The notes below the pieces were generated by a model. That model was given only the letters and a program-made list of their open reading frames with translations. It did no database searches and had not been told where the DNA came from. From an uncultured Clostridiaceae bacterium (lineage in GTDB: Bacteria > Bacillota > Clostridia > Clostridiales > Clostridiaceae), in the NCBI GenBank assembly GCA_946405135.1, contig CAMJGD010000005.1:99726-163725 (forward strand): a stretch of DNA of 64,000 nucleotides, given 5' to 3'. The translations under genes and the position numbers were made by a program. Positions 18,954 through 28,935 of this stretch are shown piece by piece (the first letter of the stretch is position 1; each line of letters starts with the position of its first letter).

Positions 18954-20330
18954 TTGAAGAGAACATATGTATTGGACACCAATGTTATTTTGTATTCTCC
19001 ATCTTCTATAATGACCTTTGGAAATAATGATGTGGTAATTCCAGAAGTAGTATTAGAAGAACTTGACGGTTTCAAGAAGGATAAATCAGATTTAGGTGCA
19101 AATGCAAGACATGCAGCAAGAATATTAGATAGGCTTAGAGGTGAAGGAAAGCTTAGCATAGGTATAAAACTGCCTGGTGGAGGAACTCTTAGGGTTGAAA
19201 GCAATCATTATGATGAAGATATACCCATAACCTGGGATAAAATGAAACCAGACAATAGAATAATACAGGTTTGCAAAGCTCTTAAAAATTCAGGAGAAGA
19301 TGTTTACCTTATAACCAAAGATATATTTGAAAGAATAAAGGCGGATACAGTAGATATAAATGTAGAAGATTTTTATGAAAAGGTTGTACCTGAATATGAT
19401 AGTCAGTATACGGGACGAACAGAAATATATATATCTAATGAAAATCTACAAAAATTTTATGAAAAAAAATATTTAAAAGTAGAAGAAATAGATTATTATT
19501 CAGAAAAGTATGAGAGCTATTCTTTACCTCAATTGGAAGTAAATCAGTTCATTATAATGCATTCCATAGATAATCCAAGACAAAGTGCTTTAGGAAGATA
19601 TGATGGAGAAAATATAGTAAATCTTAAATATAGGGACTGTTCTTTATTAGGTATAACTCCCAAAAATGTAGGACAAAAATTTATGTTAGAATGTCTCTGT
19701 ACGACTGCAGATAAGGCACCTTTGGTAATAGTTAAAGGACCAGCAGGTACTGCTAAAACTTTATTTTCACTGGCAGCAGGATTACATAAGATAATTGAAG
19801 AAGAAAGCAGTGAATATAGAAGAATTTTAGTTTGCAGGCCTAATGTAACTATGGAGGAAGAAATAGGATTTTTACCTGGTACAGAACAAGAAAAAATAGC
19901 ACCTTTTATGAGACCAATTTATGATAATCTTCAAATACTTATAGATTCGGATGAAAGTGAAAGATATAAAGATGAAAAGGAACTGGATGATAAAATAAAT
20001 GAGCTTTTTCAAAGGAGAATAATAACTACAGAGGCTGTGGCATATCTTAGAGGAAGATCTATAGTAAAAAATTGGGTTATAATAGATGAAGCTCAAAATT
20101 TAACTCCAAAGCAGGTTAAGTCTATTGTAACTAGAGTAGGGGAGGGTACCAAGCTTATACTTATAGGTGATCCAGATCAGATAGATCAGCCATTTTTGGA
20201 TTCCAGATCTAATGGTTTATGCTATGCTTCTGAAAAGATGAAAGGAAGTCATCTTTGCTATCAAGTTACTCTGAAGTATGATGAATGTGAGAGATCTAAG
20301 CTGGCTTATGAGGGAGCTAGAAGGTTATAG
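18954..20330 (+). CDS. PIN domain-PhoH family ATPase
   Basis: The N-terminal 140 residues form a PIN ribonuclease domain (YVLDTNVILYSP, with acidic residues in EELDGFKKD). The C-terminal half is a PhoH P-loop ATPase: Walker A KGPAGTAKT near residue 260 and Walker B WVIIDEAQN near 378. This PhoH2-type pairing is thought to act on RNA, with unwinding and cleavage in one chain. The start appears to be TTG at 18954, with GGAAGGGGG upstream. It is followed by a terminator and has its own promoter region of about 300 bases with no other gene. Confidence 0.92.
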   Translation: MKRTYVLDTNVILYSPSSIMTFGNNDVVIPEVVLEELDGFKKDKSDLGANARHAARILDRLRGEGKLSIGIKLPGGGTLRVESNHYDEDIPITWDKMKPDNRIIQVCKALKNSGEDVYLITKDIFERIKADTVDINVEDFYEKVVPEYDSQYTGRTEIYISNENLQKFYEKKYLKVEEIDYYSEKYESYSLPQLEVNQFIIMHSIDNPRQSALGRYDGENIVNLKYRDCSLLGITPKNVGQKFMLECLCTTADKAPLVIVKGPAGTAKTLFSLAAGLHKIIEEESSEYRRILVCRPNVTMEEEIGFLPGTEQEKIAPFMRPIYDNLQILIDSDESERYKDEKELDDKINELFQRRIITTEAVAYLRGRSIVKNWVIIDEAQNLTPKQVKSIVTRVGEGTKLILIGDPDQIDQPFLDSRSNGLCYASEKMKGSHLCYQVTLKYDECERSKLAYEGARRL

Positions 20331-20353
20331 TAGTAAAAACTATGTGTAAGTTC

Positions 20354-20388
20354 AAGAGAGATAAGAAAATTTTTTATCTCTCTTTTTA
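20354..20388 (+). terminator. Terminator of the PIN-PhoH gene
   Basis: AAGAGAGATAA / TTATCTCTCTT is an 11-bp stem ending in a T-run. Confidence 0.87.
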
Positions 20389-20549
20389 AGTACGATTTAA
20401 ATTGCTTTTCGTATAGTAAACATATAAAGTTTGTATATTATTTATTAAAAAAAATTTAAAAAGTATAATATTTTGATTTTTGTTTACTTGTTAAACTATA
20501 TATTATATTATGATATATGAAGTTTAAAATATAAATAGGATGGGATAAA

Positions 20550-21578
20550 ATGCAAATTTCCGAAAGTAATTTACATGAAAATAGAAGAAGTGCAGCAAAA
20601 AATAAAAGAAAGGGAATGACTTTCTTTACAAATATTATAGTTTTTATATTAATAAATATATTAGTAGGTGGAGTCTTCAGTATTCCTATGGTTTATTATG
20701 GACCTTTTAAAAATATAAAAGAAGTGCTAGTAACTTCAGCTATGACTACTTTAAGGCATCAATATATAGCTACATTATTTTTGAGCAAACAAGAAATTGA
20801 GGATATTATGAATAAAAATAAAATTAATGATAATGCTTTTTCAGATGTAAGTGGAATAAAATTTGTAAGTAATAATGCTGCTGTTTCTAAATCTAAAGAA
20901 GGAATTGAGCACATTACCATAAATGAAAATAATTTTAAGGGGCATATGCTGATTGTAAAAGATCCAAGAAGAGTTGAAGTGGGCGTTACAAATAAATTAG
21001 GGAAGTTTGGAATGAAGCTAGATGATATAGTCAAAGAATATGATGCTATTGGAGGTATTAATGCCGGTGGCTTTGAGGATGAGTCAGGTCAAGGCAACGG
21101 AGGTATTCCAACAGGAATGGTTATTCATAATGGCAAGGTTCTATTTGGTAATGAAAATGAAGAATATTCTCTTGTAGGCATAAATTATAATGGTGTGTTA
21201 GTTATGGGAAAATATACTTTGTCACAAATAGAAAAACTTCATATAAAAGAAGCTGTTTCTTTTAGTCCTTTTTTAGTAGTAAATGGAGAACCTACTATAA
21301 AGACTGGAAATGGAGGTTGGGGTATAGCACCAAGAACTTCTATAGGTCAAAGAAAAGATGGAGCTATTATACTGCTGGTCATAGATGGCAGACAGATAAG
21401 TAGCATGGGAGCTTATTTGAAAGATGTTCAAGATATCATGTTAAAGTATGGTGCTTATAATGCTGCTAACTTAGATGGAGGATCTTCTACTACTATGTAT
21501 TTAGATGGTGAAGTTCTAAATAACCCTTCAAGTAAAGATGGTATAAGATACATACCTACAGCATTTATAATAAAATAG
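20550..21578 (+). CDS. Membrane-anchored phosphodiester glycosidase (NAGPA-domain) family protein
   Basis: A cytoplasmic basic head and one membrane segment at about residues 25-45 anchor an extracellular domain. From about residue 130 this matches the NAGPA/phosphodiester glycosidase fold: GINAGGFEDE, SFSPFLVVNGEP, APRTSIGQR, and the C-terminal NLDGGSSTTMYLDG. The family removes or hydrolyses sugar phosphodiesters in cell-wall-related polymers; the substrate here is unknown. ATG has GGATGGGATAAA upstream. The next gene follows after 71 bases and is probably co-transcribed. Confidence 0.88.
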   Translation: MQISESNLHENRRSAAKNKRKGMTFFTNIIVFILINILVGGVFSIPMVYYGPFKNIKEVLVTSAMTTLRHQYIATLFLSKQEIEDIMNKNKINDNAFSDVSGIKFVSNNAAVSKSKEGIEHITINENNFKGHMLIVKDPRRVEVGVTNKLGKFGMKLDDIVKEYDAIGGINAGGFEDESGQGNGGIPTGMVIHNGKVLFGNENEEYSLVGINYNGVLVMGKYTLSQIEKLHIKEAVSFSPFLVVNGEPTIKTGNGGWGIAPRTSIGQRKDGAIILLVIDGRQISSMGAYLKDVQDIMLKYGAYNAANLDGGSSTTMYLDGEVLNNPSSKDGIRYIPTAFIIK

Positions 21579-21649
21579 AACGGATTTTAATAGAAACTAT
21601 GACTGTAATTTGTGGTACATTAAAAACAATTCTTGAAGGAGAGTAGTTA

Positions 21650-22705
21650 ATGAAAAAGTTTAAAAAATTTTTAATTTTTATTTTTATAGCTATATTAATG
21701 CAGTTTTCTTTTTTATTTTATGTAGATAGATACAAATTGGCTTATGACTCAGTGAAAACTCCCTATACTGCTAATAATAAGGATAAGCAGGTGGACAAAA
21801 CACCTTCTATGACAGAAAAGGCTAAAATTGATATAAGTATACCAGATGGTGTAGATAAGCTAAAAGTATCTTCTGATGGCAGATACGTGGGGTATTTACT
21901 AGATAATGCTTTAAATGTAATTGATACTAAAGAAGCTAATAAAAAATCTATTCAGAATAGTAAGGATAGTGGTATAGTAGAAGAATATTCATTTTTAAAG
22001 GAAGACATGGTTTTAGTTATAGAAAAAAATAAGGATAAAGAACAGGAAAAACCTTTTAATTTGTATTATTATAATTTGAAGAATGGAGATAAAATTAAAA
22101 TAAAAGATAATGGTGTAATAAGAAAAAACACAAAAATAACTGCTATTGAATGTTCTCCACTTAAAAATTTAGTATACATTAAATGCGCTTATAATAGTAG
22201 TAGAGCTAATATATATAAAATAAATGCCCAAAATGAGTTAGAAAAATTAGAAACAAAAAGTACTGCTATAGGCAAAATTAAAGTAGTTCCTCATGAAGAT
22301 AAAATAATATATGAAGATTCAATGGATAATAAATTATATGTATCCAATATAGATAAGAAATTTACTTTTAAGAAAGGGGATAAGGTGTCCCTGTTATGTG
22401 TTGATGAAGAAGATGAAATTTATATTGGAAAATTTGAAGAAGAAAAAGTATCTGGAATATATTATGGCTTAATGAATGAGAATTTAGAAAGTTGGAAATG
22501 GATGTCACTAAAAGAAACGGTAGAAGAAGAAAATTTAAAAATAACCGCTAAAGGTGAAATATATGTACATGATGTTCTCAAAGGGCAAATGAAAAATATA
22601 ATAACAGACAAGACCACAGACTATCCAGGAAAATTTGTTCAAATATATAATAATGGTATAGTGAGTTTAAGCCAAGGTAATTTAGTAAAAACAGAATTTA
22701 AATAA
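21650..22705 (+). CDS. Hypothetical membrane-anchored extracytoplasmic protein
   Basis: I cannot name this 351-residue protein. It has one N-terminal membrane segment (residues 5-25) and a large Lys/Glu-rich external part with repeated short beta-strand patterns (SSDGRYVGYLLDNALNVID). These recall propeller-like repeats, though no certain motif is present. The ribosome site AAGGAGAG supports the start. Its position after the NAGPA-domain gene, and the shared topology, suggest a related cell-surface role. Confidence 0.75.
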   Translation: MKKFKKFLIFIFIAILMQFSFLFYVDRYKLAYDSVKTPYTANNKDKQVDKTPSMTEKAKIDISIPDGVDKLKVSSDGRYVGYLLDNALNVIDTKEANKKSIQNSKDSGIVEEYSFLKEDMVLVIEKNKDKEQEKPFNLYYYNLKNGDKIKIKDNGVIRKNTKITAIECSPLKNLVYIKCAYNSSRANIYKINAQNELEKLETKSTAIGKIKVVPHEDKIIYEDSMDNKLYVSNIDKKFTFKKGDKVSLLCVDEEDEIYIGKFEEEKVSGIYYGLMNENLESWKWMSLKETVEEENLKITAKGEIYVHDVLKGQMKNIITDKTTDYPGKFVQIYNNGIVSLSQGNLVKTEFK

Positions 22706-22776
22706 ATATTTTTTGTAAAGTATTTTCAAATAAAATATATTAAGACTTTGCAGTCGTGATTTTAGGGGGAAAAGGT

Positions 22777-23424
22777 GTGTTTGGAAGAAGTGCATTTGAT
22801 ATAATAATATCCATACCTGCTATATTGGTGGCTTTTACATTTCATGAGTATGCTCATGCTGCTATGGCAGATAGATTAGGTGATAAAACACCAAGATTTC
22901 AGGGAAGACTAACATTAAATCCTTTTGTTCATATAGATATAATTGGATTTGTAATGATACTTTTGATAGGTTTTGGTTGGGCAAAACCTGTAGAAACTAA
23001 TCCTAGTGCTTATAGGCATTATTATAAAGATGATTTAAAGGTATCTTTGGCAGGCCCGCTGTCAAACTTAGTTATAGCCATCATTACATCTATAATAATA
23101 GGCCTATTTTTAAAATTTATGAATTATATACCTTATAGCGAAGTAGCAAGGATAATATACTTGATATTAGAGGAAATCTTATATATGAATGCAGTAGTAT
23201 TTTTCTTTAACATGATACCACTTCCAGGATTAGATGGATTTCATATATTAAGAGATATTTTTCCTCAAGTATTTTATAAGATTTCAGATAGCTTATATAG
23301 ATATCAAACTATTATACTAATTGTTTTTATAGTATCTAACTTATCCTATTGGGTAGTGGGAGTTCCAGCTGGAAATTTATCAAGATTATTAATGACAATA
23401 TCTTTAAAAATATTTGGAATATAA
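22777..23424 (+). CDS. Site-2 protease family (M50) membrane peptidase
   Basis: This intramembrane zinc protease has HEYAH (HExxH) in its first membrane helix and the second site NMIPLPGLDG near residue 150. Length is about 215 residues with five to six segments and no PDZ domain, as in the short rhomboid-like M50B group often found beside ScpA/B or TrmB. I use GTG at 22777, which sits 6 bases after AGGGGGA; a GTG at 22756 lies upstream of that ribosome site and is less likely. Confidence 0.9.
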   Translation: MFGRSAFDIIISIPAILVAFTFHEYAHAAMADRLGDKTPRFQGRLTLNPFVHIDIIGFVMILLIGFGWAKPVETNPSAYRHYYKDDLKVSLAGPLSNLVIAIITSIIIGLFLKFMNYIPYSEVARIIYLILEEILYMNAVVFFFNMIPLPGLDGFHILRDIFPQVFYKISDSLYRYQTIILIVFIVSNLSYWVVGVPAGNLSRLLMTISLKIFGI

Positions 23425-23451
23425 AAAACAGCATGAAATTTGGAGGGTAAC

Positions 23452-24090
23452 ATGAGACTAAGGAAAAAATGGTGGGCAAGACCAGAATTAGAGCAAAACA
23501 ATAAAGTTATAATAAATCCATCTGAAAGTAAAGGAAAGTGGAGAGAAATCTTTGGTAATGACAATCCTATATATTTAGAGCTTGGATGTGGAAAAGGCAG
23601 ATTTATAAGCACTAGAGCTAAAGAAAATCCAAATATAAACTTTATAGGAATAGATTTAAAAGATGAAGTATTAGTATGTGCCCTAAGAAAAGTTGAAGAG
23701 TCAGAGGTTAATAATGTAAAACTTATACCTCTTGAAATAGCTTTTATAACTGAAGTATTTGATGAGGATGAAATAAGCAGAATATATATAAATTTCTGTA
23801 ACCCATGGCCAAAGAAGAGTCATAATAAAAGAAGGTTAACCCATAATAGGTTCCTAGAAAAATATAAAACTTTCATAAAACCAGAAACAGAAATATGGTT
23901 TAAGACTGATGATAAAGATCTTTTTGAAGCTTCCCAAGAATATTTTAAAGAGAGCGGTTTTGAAATAAAGTATTTAACTTATGATTTGCATGAAGCAGAT
24001 TTCAGCGAAAATGTAGTTACAGAATATGAAGAAAAGTTTACTTCTTTAGGCATGAAAACTATGTTTCTCATAGCAAAATTGAATGTGTAG
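23452..24090 (+). CDS. trmB: tRNA (guanine-N7-)-methyltransferase
   Basis: TrmB methylates G46 in the tRNA variable loop. The 212-residue protein has the SAM-binding motif [11 protein letters not shown] near residue 42, [10 protein letters not shown], and the substrate loop [22 protein letters not shown] at 23452 has GGAGGG just upstream; a TTG at 23440 would overlap that site. The gene follows the M50 peptidase after 27 bases. The sequence downstream is degraded and repeat-rich. Confidence 0.95.
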   Translation: MRLRKKWWARPELEQNNKVIINPSESKGKWREIFGNDNPIYLELGCGKGRFISTRAKENPNINFIGIDLKDEVLVCALRKVEESEVNNVKLIPLEIAFITEVFDEDEISRIYINFCNPWPKKSHNKRRLTHNRFLEKYKTFIKPETEIWFKTDDKDLFEASQEYFKESGFEIKYLTYDLHEADFSENVVTEYEEKFTSLGMKTMFLIAKLNV

Positions 24091-24094
24091 ACCA

Positions 24095-24411
24095 ACAAAA
24101 TAGTTCTGACAATAAAAAAAAGTGGTGACAATGAGAAAAAAGTTCTGAGAAAAAATGATATATAAATAGTAAGAAACTCCAGTTTTGGAATAAAGGAAAG
24201 TCAAAGTAGGAAGTATTGTGTGTGTTAAAATACTATACCCATGTCACAACAAAAAGTAGATGAACAGGTAAAAAATGAAAATGACGTTGCGAGTATTGCA
24301 TAGTTTAATACTATAACCATGTTATAATAAAAAGTAGATGAACAGGGAAGTAAAAATTAAAGCTGATTTTATCAGTAAAAATTTGGATTCTAAATTGTAA
24401 GTAGTATATAT
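24095..24411. repeat. Repeat-rich stretch with transposon-end-like motifs
   Basis: No gene is present. TGACAATAAAAAAAAGTGGTGACAA occurs at about 24106-24131. Two units of TACTATAaCCATGT-ACAA-AAAAAGTAGATGAACAGG then occur at 24227-24268 and 24305-24347. Clusters of short direct repeats of this kind are found at the ends of IS21-family insertion sequences. No transposase remains, so this is a scar or a miniature element. Confidence 0.55.
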
Positions 24412-24513
24412 GCTAAAATACTATACTTATGTCACAATAAAAAGTTGATGGAGTATGGTATTCTAATTGTACCTTTTGATAATTTATGTCTTTGTCATAA
24501 TAAAAAGTAGATG
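24412..24513. repeat. Dispersed repeat, copy 1 (homologous to 63719-63815)
   Basis: About 100 bases align with the sequence near 63.72-63.82 kb at roughly 85% identity by eye. Shared blocks include AAAATACTAT, GTCACA-TAAAAAGT-GATGGA, TACCTTTTGATAATTTATG and CTTTGTCA-AATAAA. The copy contains two of the TGTCACAATAAAAAGTAGATG-type words. Confidence 0.75.
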
Positions 24514-24659
24514 TTCAAGCATAGAAAGAATGTATCCTGTTACAATAGCAATTCGATTTTTTTAATGCACTAGTAACAGCCTTTTATTTATTTTAAATAT
24601 TAATAAATAAAGGGTTGTTAAAAGAATACTATGATAAATTCACTATTTTTTTTGGCAAG

Positions 24660-25400
24660 TTATTTTTTTATATAAATAATGTTAAATACTATTGATGAAA
24701 CAAAACAACTAAAAATTATGAGTACTAGTATGCCTGCTTTAAACTCACTATCAGTATTTATTGAAAATTTAGTATATTGAGATATGGTAGGAAATATAAA
24801 TATACTTGCATTATTTAGTATATGAAGAATAATGCAGTTTATAATATTTTTAGTTTCAATGTATAATATTGCACTTAGCACTCCAAAAAATAATCTTCCA
24901 AGTATATTTAAATCAAAATGTACTATTCCAAATATTATTGCAGAAACAAAAATCGCTGGAATAATACCAAATCTAATTTTCAATCTGCTCATTATCCACC
25001 TCTAAATATTAATTCTTCAACTATCGGTGCTAAAGTTATTCCAAAAATAATAAACATACTAGAAGGAACTTTTGTTAAAGGCTTGTCTCCAATGAATATA
25101 CAAAGACCTGTTCCAATATAAATACCAAGATTTAAAACATATAGTTGAACTATTTTTTTACAATTTACCTTTTTTATGGAATCAATCACTTTACTTTTTA
25201 CTTATACATTTTCTTTGGAAAATGCTACATAAAACCAAGTTAGAATTAAGATATTTAAAATAACTTCTGCAAAATGTTTATCCATTAAATAAATATTTTT
25301 AGCAAAAGGTATTTGTAACATTGCAAAAGTCAATATAACTGCACTAATCTAAATTAGAGCTATTTTTCTTATGTGTACTTTTTCAAATAGATTATTGATT
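24660..25400 (-). pseudogene. CPBP-family intramembrane protease, broken
   Basis: Two adjacent minus-strand frames give the parts of one CPBP (Abi/CAAX-type) glutamic protease. The upstream frame ends in PIVEELIFRGG then a stop. The next frame resumes at SRLKIRFG and carries FGIVHFDLN and CIILHILNN, the second and third metal/catalytic motifs. A single missing base near 24990 explains the break. Further upstream the hydrophobic N-terminal part is readable only with more stops and frame changes (about 25200-25400). It is therefore a decaying gene, not a sequencing slip alone. Confidence 0.82.
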
Positions 25401-25487
25401 AATCACCTTTTCTTCCTAAAGAATTTTAGCACCTTTAATTTATAATACAAGAAAATTACAAACTTATTTTAACTTTTAAATTCTGAA

Positions 25488-26039
25488 TTATATCTTTTTG
25501 GAATAGTTATTGTATTTTTTTACCTTGCTATTTAGAATCGTTCTCAACTTTTGAATATTTTCAGGTGTGCAATCTTTCTTTGGAATAATATATGCTTGTG
25601 AATTACTTAAATAAATAAATATCATGTCCTCAATTTCACATACTCTATTTAAAGCATTATACATTATATGTGATGTATCATTGGCTAATTCTGATGTTGA
25701 TTCAACTTCCATGTACTCTTCTGTAAATCTGAATTTATTAGTGGATTCTATAATATTTTTCGCAGACCTATAATATCTTTTAGGTATTATAAACATAAGC
25801 AAAATCATTATTAAATCCATTAATATAAGTATAGTAAGCACTATTATATCTACTGCTTCAAACCCAGAATAAGTACCTGAAAGTATAACCACTAATATTC
25901 CAACTATATTGATAACATAAAATAAAATTGGACCTAGCTTATACATCTTTCCTCTAAACATAGAAAACATGTAATATTTTTTGTAAATATCATATGTGCC
26001 TTGTGTAATTACTTCTACAATTTTATTATTAGATTCCAT
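25488..26039 (-). CDS. YcxB-like C-terminal domain membrane protein
   Basis: The 183-residue protein has two membrane helices at about residues 35-85. The cytoplasmic C-terminal part follows the YcxB pattern: FTEEYMEVES..., YNALNRVCEIEDMIFIYLSNSQAYIIPK, then PENIQKLRTIL. I start at ATG 26039, with GGGGGGAGG immediately upstream; an earlier ATG at 26057 lies before that site. It is the only intact gene in the decayed patch. Function of the family is unknown. Confidence 0.8.
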   Translation of the reverse strand: MESNNKIVEVITQGTYDIYKKYYMFSMFRGKMYKLGPILFYVINIVGILVVILSGTYSGFEAVDIIVLTILILMDLIMILLMFIIPKRYYRSAKNIIESTNKFRFTEEYMEVESTSELANDTSHIMYNALNRVCEIEDMIFIYLSNSQAYIIPKKDCTPENIQKLRTILNSKVKKYNNYSKKI

Positions 26040-26182
26040 AATCCTCCCCCCCAACATGCTTTAACTTAATGATTATTGTTTTATGATATAGTTCACATTG
26101 TTTTACTATTATATAGCACTCTTTATAAACATATACCATTAAGCTAAAATTATATTACTGTAACTTTGTAAATAATTAGAAA

Positions 26183-26440
26183 TTATCGCACTGACATATA
26201 TTTTTCAATTTCTTTAGAAGTCAATTTCCTCACCTCCATATTTGGATATTCTTTGTATTTCCCCACTGTAAAAATAGGAGCTATTTTCTTGCAAATTTTG
26301 TCTTTATTCTTTTTCAAGAACAATTCTAAATCTTCAATGTCACAAAAACCTTATATGATACTCGTCTTTTGCTATTAGTAATTTCATAAATACCACACGG
26401 CTTTTTTATCGCAAATCAGCAGTTCTTAAATACAACTTTT
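26183..26440 (-). pseudogene. Remnant of a small unidentified gene
   Basis: Minus-strand translation shows CGIYEITNSKRRVSYKVFVT, then after one frame change DIEDLELFLKKNKDKICKKI and on to EIEKYMSVR and a stop at 26183. An in-frame TGA also lies upstream. The fragments form one coherent protein, so I read a broken gene. I do not recognise the family. Confidence 0.5.
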
Positions 26441-26464
26441 AATGGCTTTAATCTTATTACCTTC

Positions 26465-26628
26465 TTAAATAAAAGTTTTTACCTCACCACCCACAGGTGG
26501 TTTTGGGACGCCGATCTGTTTTGCAATCTTCTCCAAAATAGAATTAGTGTGCTTAATATCATTTCTCAACTGGGTAATAGCATAAGATAATAATACTCCA
26601 TATTAATTCCAATTAGTTTATAATCCAT
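26465..26628 (-). pseudogene. Remnant of a second small gene
   Basis: From ATG 26628 the frame reads MDYKLIGINMEYY. After one frame change it continues as LSYAITQLRNDIKHTNSILE and EKIAKQIGVPKPPVGGEVKTFI before a stop. It resembles the small, helical genes that accompany mobile elements, but I cannot assign it. Confidence 0.45.
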
Positions 26629-27395
26629 AGATCATTTTTCCTTTCTTATGCTCTCCGTAATATGGTGATTTTTCCATAATATATTACAATTAGAAACTAT
26701 ATTAATTATATCATATATAGGAATATTGTTCTTTATATTGAAACAAATTTTTAAAAAGTATAACATTACCATTTTTGAGTCTTTGTTATATTATTTGAAT
26801 AATTGTACCCATTAACATAAAAATGTTTTCAGGCTTCAAAAGCTTCATGTTTATTAATTATTTCAAAAGCAGCAGTGTAGAACATAAGGATTTTATCAAC
26901 TCTTCTGCTTTTGCATTTACTTTCATTTTTAGTCTATGTATAGTTTCACTTTCTATGGTGTATTTAGCAGTCTGTAGATGTCTTAGATATGCCTTTTTAC
27001 AAGTTTTACAGCCATATGGAAACAAAAAGGTATTGCTTCTATTTTAAATAAAATTTAATCCAAGCTACAGGCATAATCTATCAACTTTTATTTGTGACAT
27101 AATCTTATATGGGCTCTAACTATATAGGTGCATTGCAATTCCATAATAATCCAAACCTCGAATATCTTTAAATAAGCATCTTTCTAATACTTTTCCATAT
27201 CAGAAAATTTAAGTATAGTATTTTTAAGAATTTAGATAGTTGTTTAAATAAATTATTTTATTGAAAATTTTATTGATTTGAATAATATGCTTGCTGCTGT
27301 TAAATAATAATATAAAAATATAGTTACATCTTTTATGGGATGTAATATTATTTAATCTTTGGTAAATAGTAATATTAAAAGGAAGGTGAATGGTT
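26629..27395. other. Decayed intergenic sequence
   Basis: No intact gene is visible. A minus-strand fragment around 26877-27045 (FPYGCKTCKKAYLRHLQTAK) has a CX2C pair and may be another gene remnant. A small hairpin (TTACATC / GATGTAA) precedes the DUF3892 gene near 27325-27350. Confidence 0.4.
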
Positions 27396-27647
27396 ATGAA
27401 GGATAAAGGTCATCATCATATAGTAGGTACTGTAAAAGGAGACAAAGGAGAAATAACTGCTTATAAATTAGATAATGGTGAGTTATTGATGAAAGAACAA
27501 GCTGTTGCTATAGCAAAACGTGGAGAAATAAATGGGGTTACTGTAGCAACCTCAAAGAGTGGCGAAGAATTTTTAAGGAGTTTACCTGATGAAGATAAAA
27601 GCAATAATTTAGACAATCTTCCTGTGGTAGAAGATGTTGATGAATAA
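27396..27647 (+). CDS. DUF3892 domain-containing protein
   Basis: This 83-residue protein matches DUF3892 over its whole length: HHIVGTVKGDKGEITAYKL, then MKEQAVAIAKRGEINGVTV and FLRSLPDEDKSNNLDNLP. Function of the family is unknown. I start at ATG 27396, 9 bases after GGAAGG; the ATG at 27390 is too close to the site. It stands alone between the decayed patch and convergent genes. Confidence 0.88.
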   Translation: MKDKGHHHIVGTVKGDKGEITAYKLDNGELLMKEQAVAIAKRGEINGVTVATSKSGEEFLRSLPDEDKSNNLDNLPVVEDVDE

Positions 27648-27688
27648 AAATTAATCTTCAGAAGGAATTAGTAAAGTTCTATAAATTA

Positions 27689-27755
27689 ATTATGGTCTGC
27701 ATCTAAAAAATTAATTAGAAGATACAGACCATAATATAAAGTCTTTATAAAGACT
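27689..27755. other. Two hairpins between convergent genes
   Basis: ATTATGGTCTG / CAGACCATAAT forms a stem at 27689-27735, followed by the 16-base perfect palindrome AGTCTTTATAAAGACT at 27740-27755. Neither has a good T-run. They may stop transcripts from the DUF3892 or DUF2156 side. Confidence 0.5.
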
Positions 27756-27868
27756 AATCCCATAAGATACTTTATGATAACTTTTCCTAACATAAAATAC
27801 TTATATTTCTATAAATTTACGGATTATAACATAGCTTTAAATGATGTCTTTAGAAGAAAGACTTTACT

Positions 27869-28762
27869 TTATAATTTTATATCTACAGAATATTTTGGTT
27901 CCAATTTAAAGGGCTGATAGGACAGCTTAGCTTTTCTAAGACCTTCAATGCCCAAATCCTGCTCTCTATTTATATAGGGAATGTCGCTAAATTTATTTTC
28001 TACAAAGGTCTTATTTATAAAAGTATAAAGACCATTAATATCAGCATCTGCTTTTTCAATATGTATTATAGCCATTTCTTTATTTAATTTCTCACCAATA
28101 GTGAAAGCAGAGAGCTTATCTTCTACGTAAACTACAATCCCCTCAAAGTCAAGTGTATTATTGTTCTTCAATAATTCTTCTATGGCTTTTAATTCATAAT
28201 ATAAATGGCCTTCGCAAATGTTTTTTTCACACCATTCTTGGGCTGTTTTGATACATGCATTTATATTTTCAGAGCAGATATCCTCTACTCTATGGTTATT
28301 ATTTTTAATAAAATTATTAAAATGATTTTTTTTACTGTGAAGCTTTTTTCCAGATAAAGATATAAGTTTTGAACTTTCATATATATAATCAAAATTATCT
28401 CTATCTTCTTCAATGAATATAGCATCACCATAGATACTCTTTAAAGGTGGAAGAAAGTCGCTTTCTATATCTTTAAAAAGAAAATCCATGTTATTATTAT
28501 TTTTATATTCAATAAGTGCATCTATTATTTGTTTTAAATTTTCTTTTTTATATCCAATAGGTTGCATAAAGTGAGTTTTAAAATCAAAATCAGTTTTTTT
28601 AATTATAAGTGCTCCATCTAAAATAGAATATTCTATATTACAAGCTTTTCTCCATATAAACAAATTAGTAAAAGAGTATTCGCAGGTTTTAAAATTGTAG
28701 GGTTTTAAATAGTTTTCAAAAAGAGATTTATCCTCTATAGTTAGTTTTTTAAAGTCCAGCAT
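27869..28762 (-). CDS. DUF2156 family protein (phosphatidylglycerol lysyltransferase C-terminal-like)
   Basis: The 297-residue soluble protein matches the GNAT-like domain found at the C-terminus of lysyl-phosphatidylglycerol synthases, here without any membrane part. Typical features are YEYSFTNL-like FKTCEYSFTNLFIWR near residue 25 and the family end motif INREQDLGIEGLRKAKLSYQ. Members may transfer an aminoacyl group or acyl chain; the substrate is not known. It follows ppx in the same direction after about 170 bases that contain a terminator. Confidence 0.85.
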   Translation of the reverse strand: MLDFKKLTIEDKSLFENYLKPYNFKTCEYSFTNLFIWRKACNIEYSILDGALIIKKTDFDFKTHFMQPIGYKKENLKQIIDALIEYKNNNNMDFLFKDIESDFLPPLKSIYGDAIFIEEDRDNFDYIYESSKLISLSGKKLHSKKNHFNNFIKNNNHRVEDICSENINACIKTAQEWCEKNICEGHLYYELKAIEELLKNNNTLDFEGIVVYVEDKLSAFTIGEKLNKEMAIIHIEKADADINGLYTFINKTFVENKFSDIPYINREQDLGIEGLRKAKLSYQPFKLEPKYSVDIKL

Positions 28763-28896
28763 CTTTATTTACACTCCTATTCATAAAGAGAATTACCTTT
28801 AAAAAGTTAATTTATGCTAAAAGTTAATCTAATTATACAATATTTTTATATAAATAAACAATAATGCTAGAATTTTATAATAGATTACTAAAATGT

Positions 28897-28933
28897 AAAA
28901 AGAACAGGAATCATGGATGAACCTGTTCTTTTT
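28897..28933 (-). terminator. Terminator of the ppx/gppA gene
   Basis: AAAAAGAACAGG and CCTGTTCTTTTT form a 12-bp stem; on the minus strand it ends in TTTTT. It separates ppx from the DUF2156 gene. Confidence 0.85.
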
Positions 28934-28935
28934 AG

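Noticed and set aside
26183..26440. GIY-YIG nuclease resemblance of CGIYEITNSK
   Set aside because: The second YIG motif and catalytic Arg/Glu pattern are not present; the likeness is limited to a few residues.
26823..27047. Plus-strand hydrophobic reading frame of 74 codons
   Set aside because: No ribosome site; the opposite strand gives a more protein-like fragment, so this is likely a shadow in decayed DNA.
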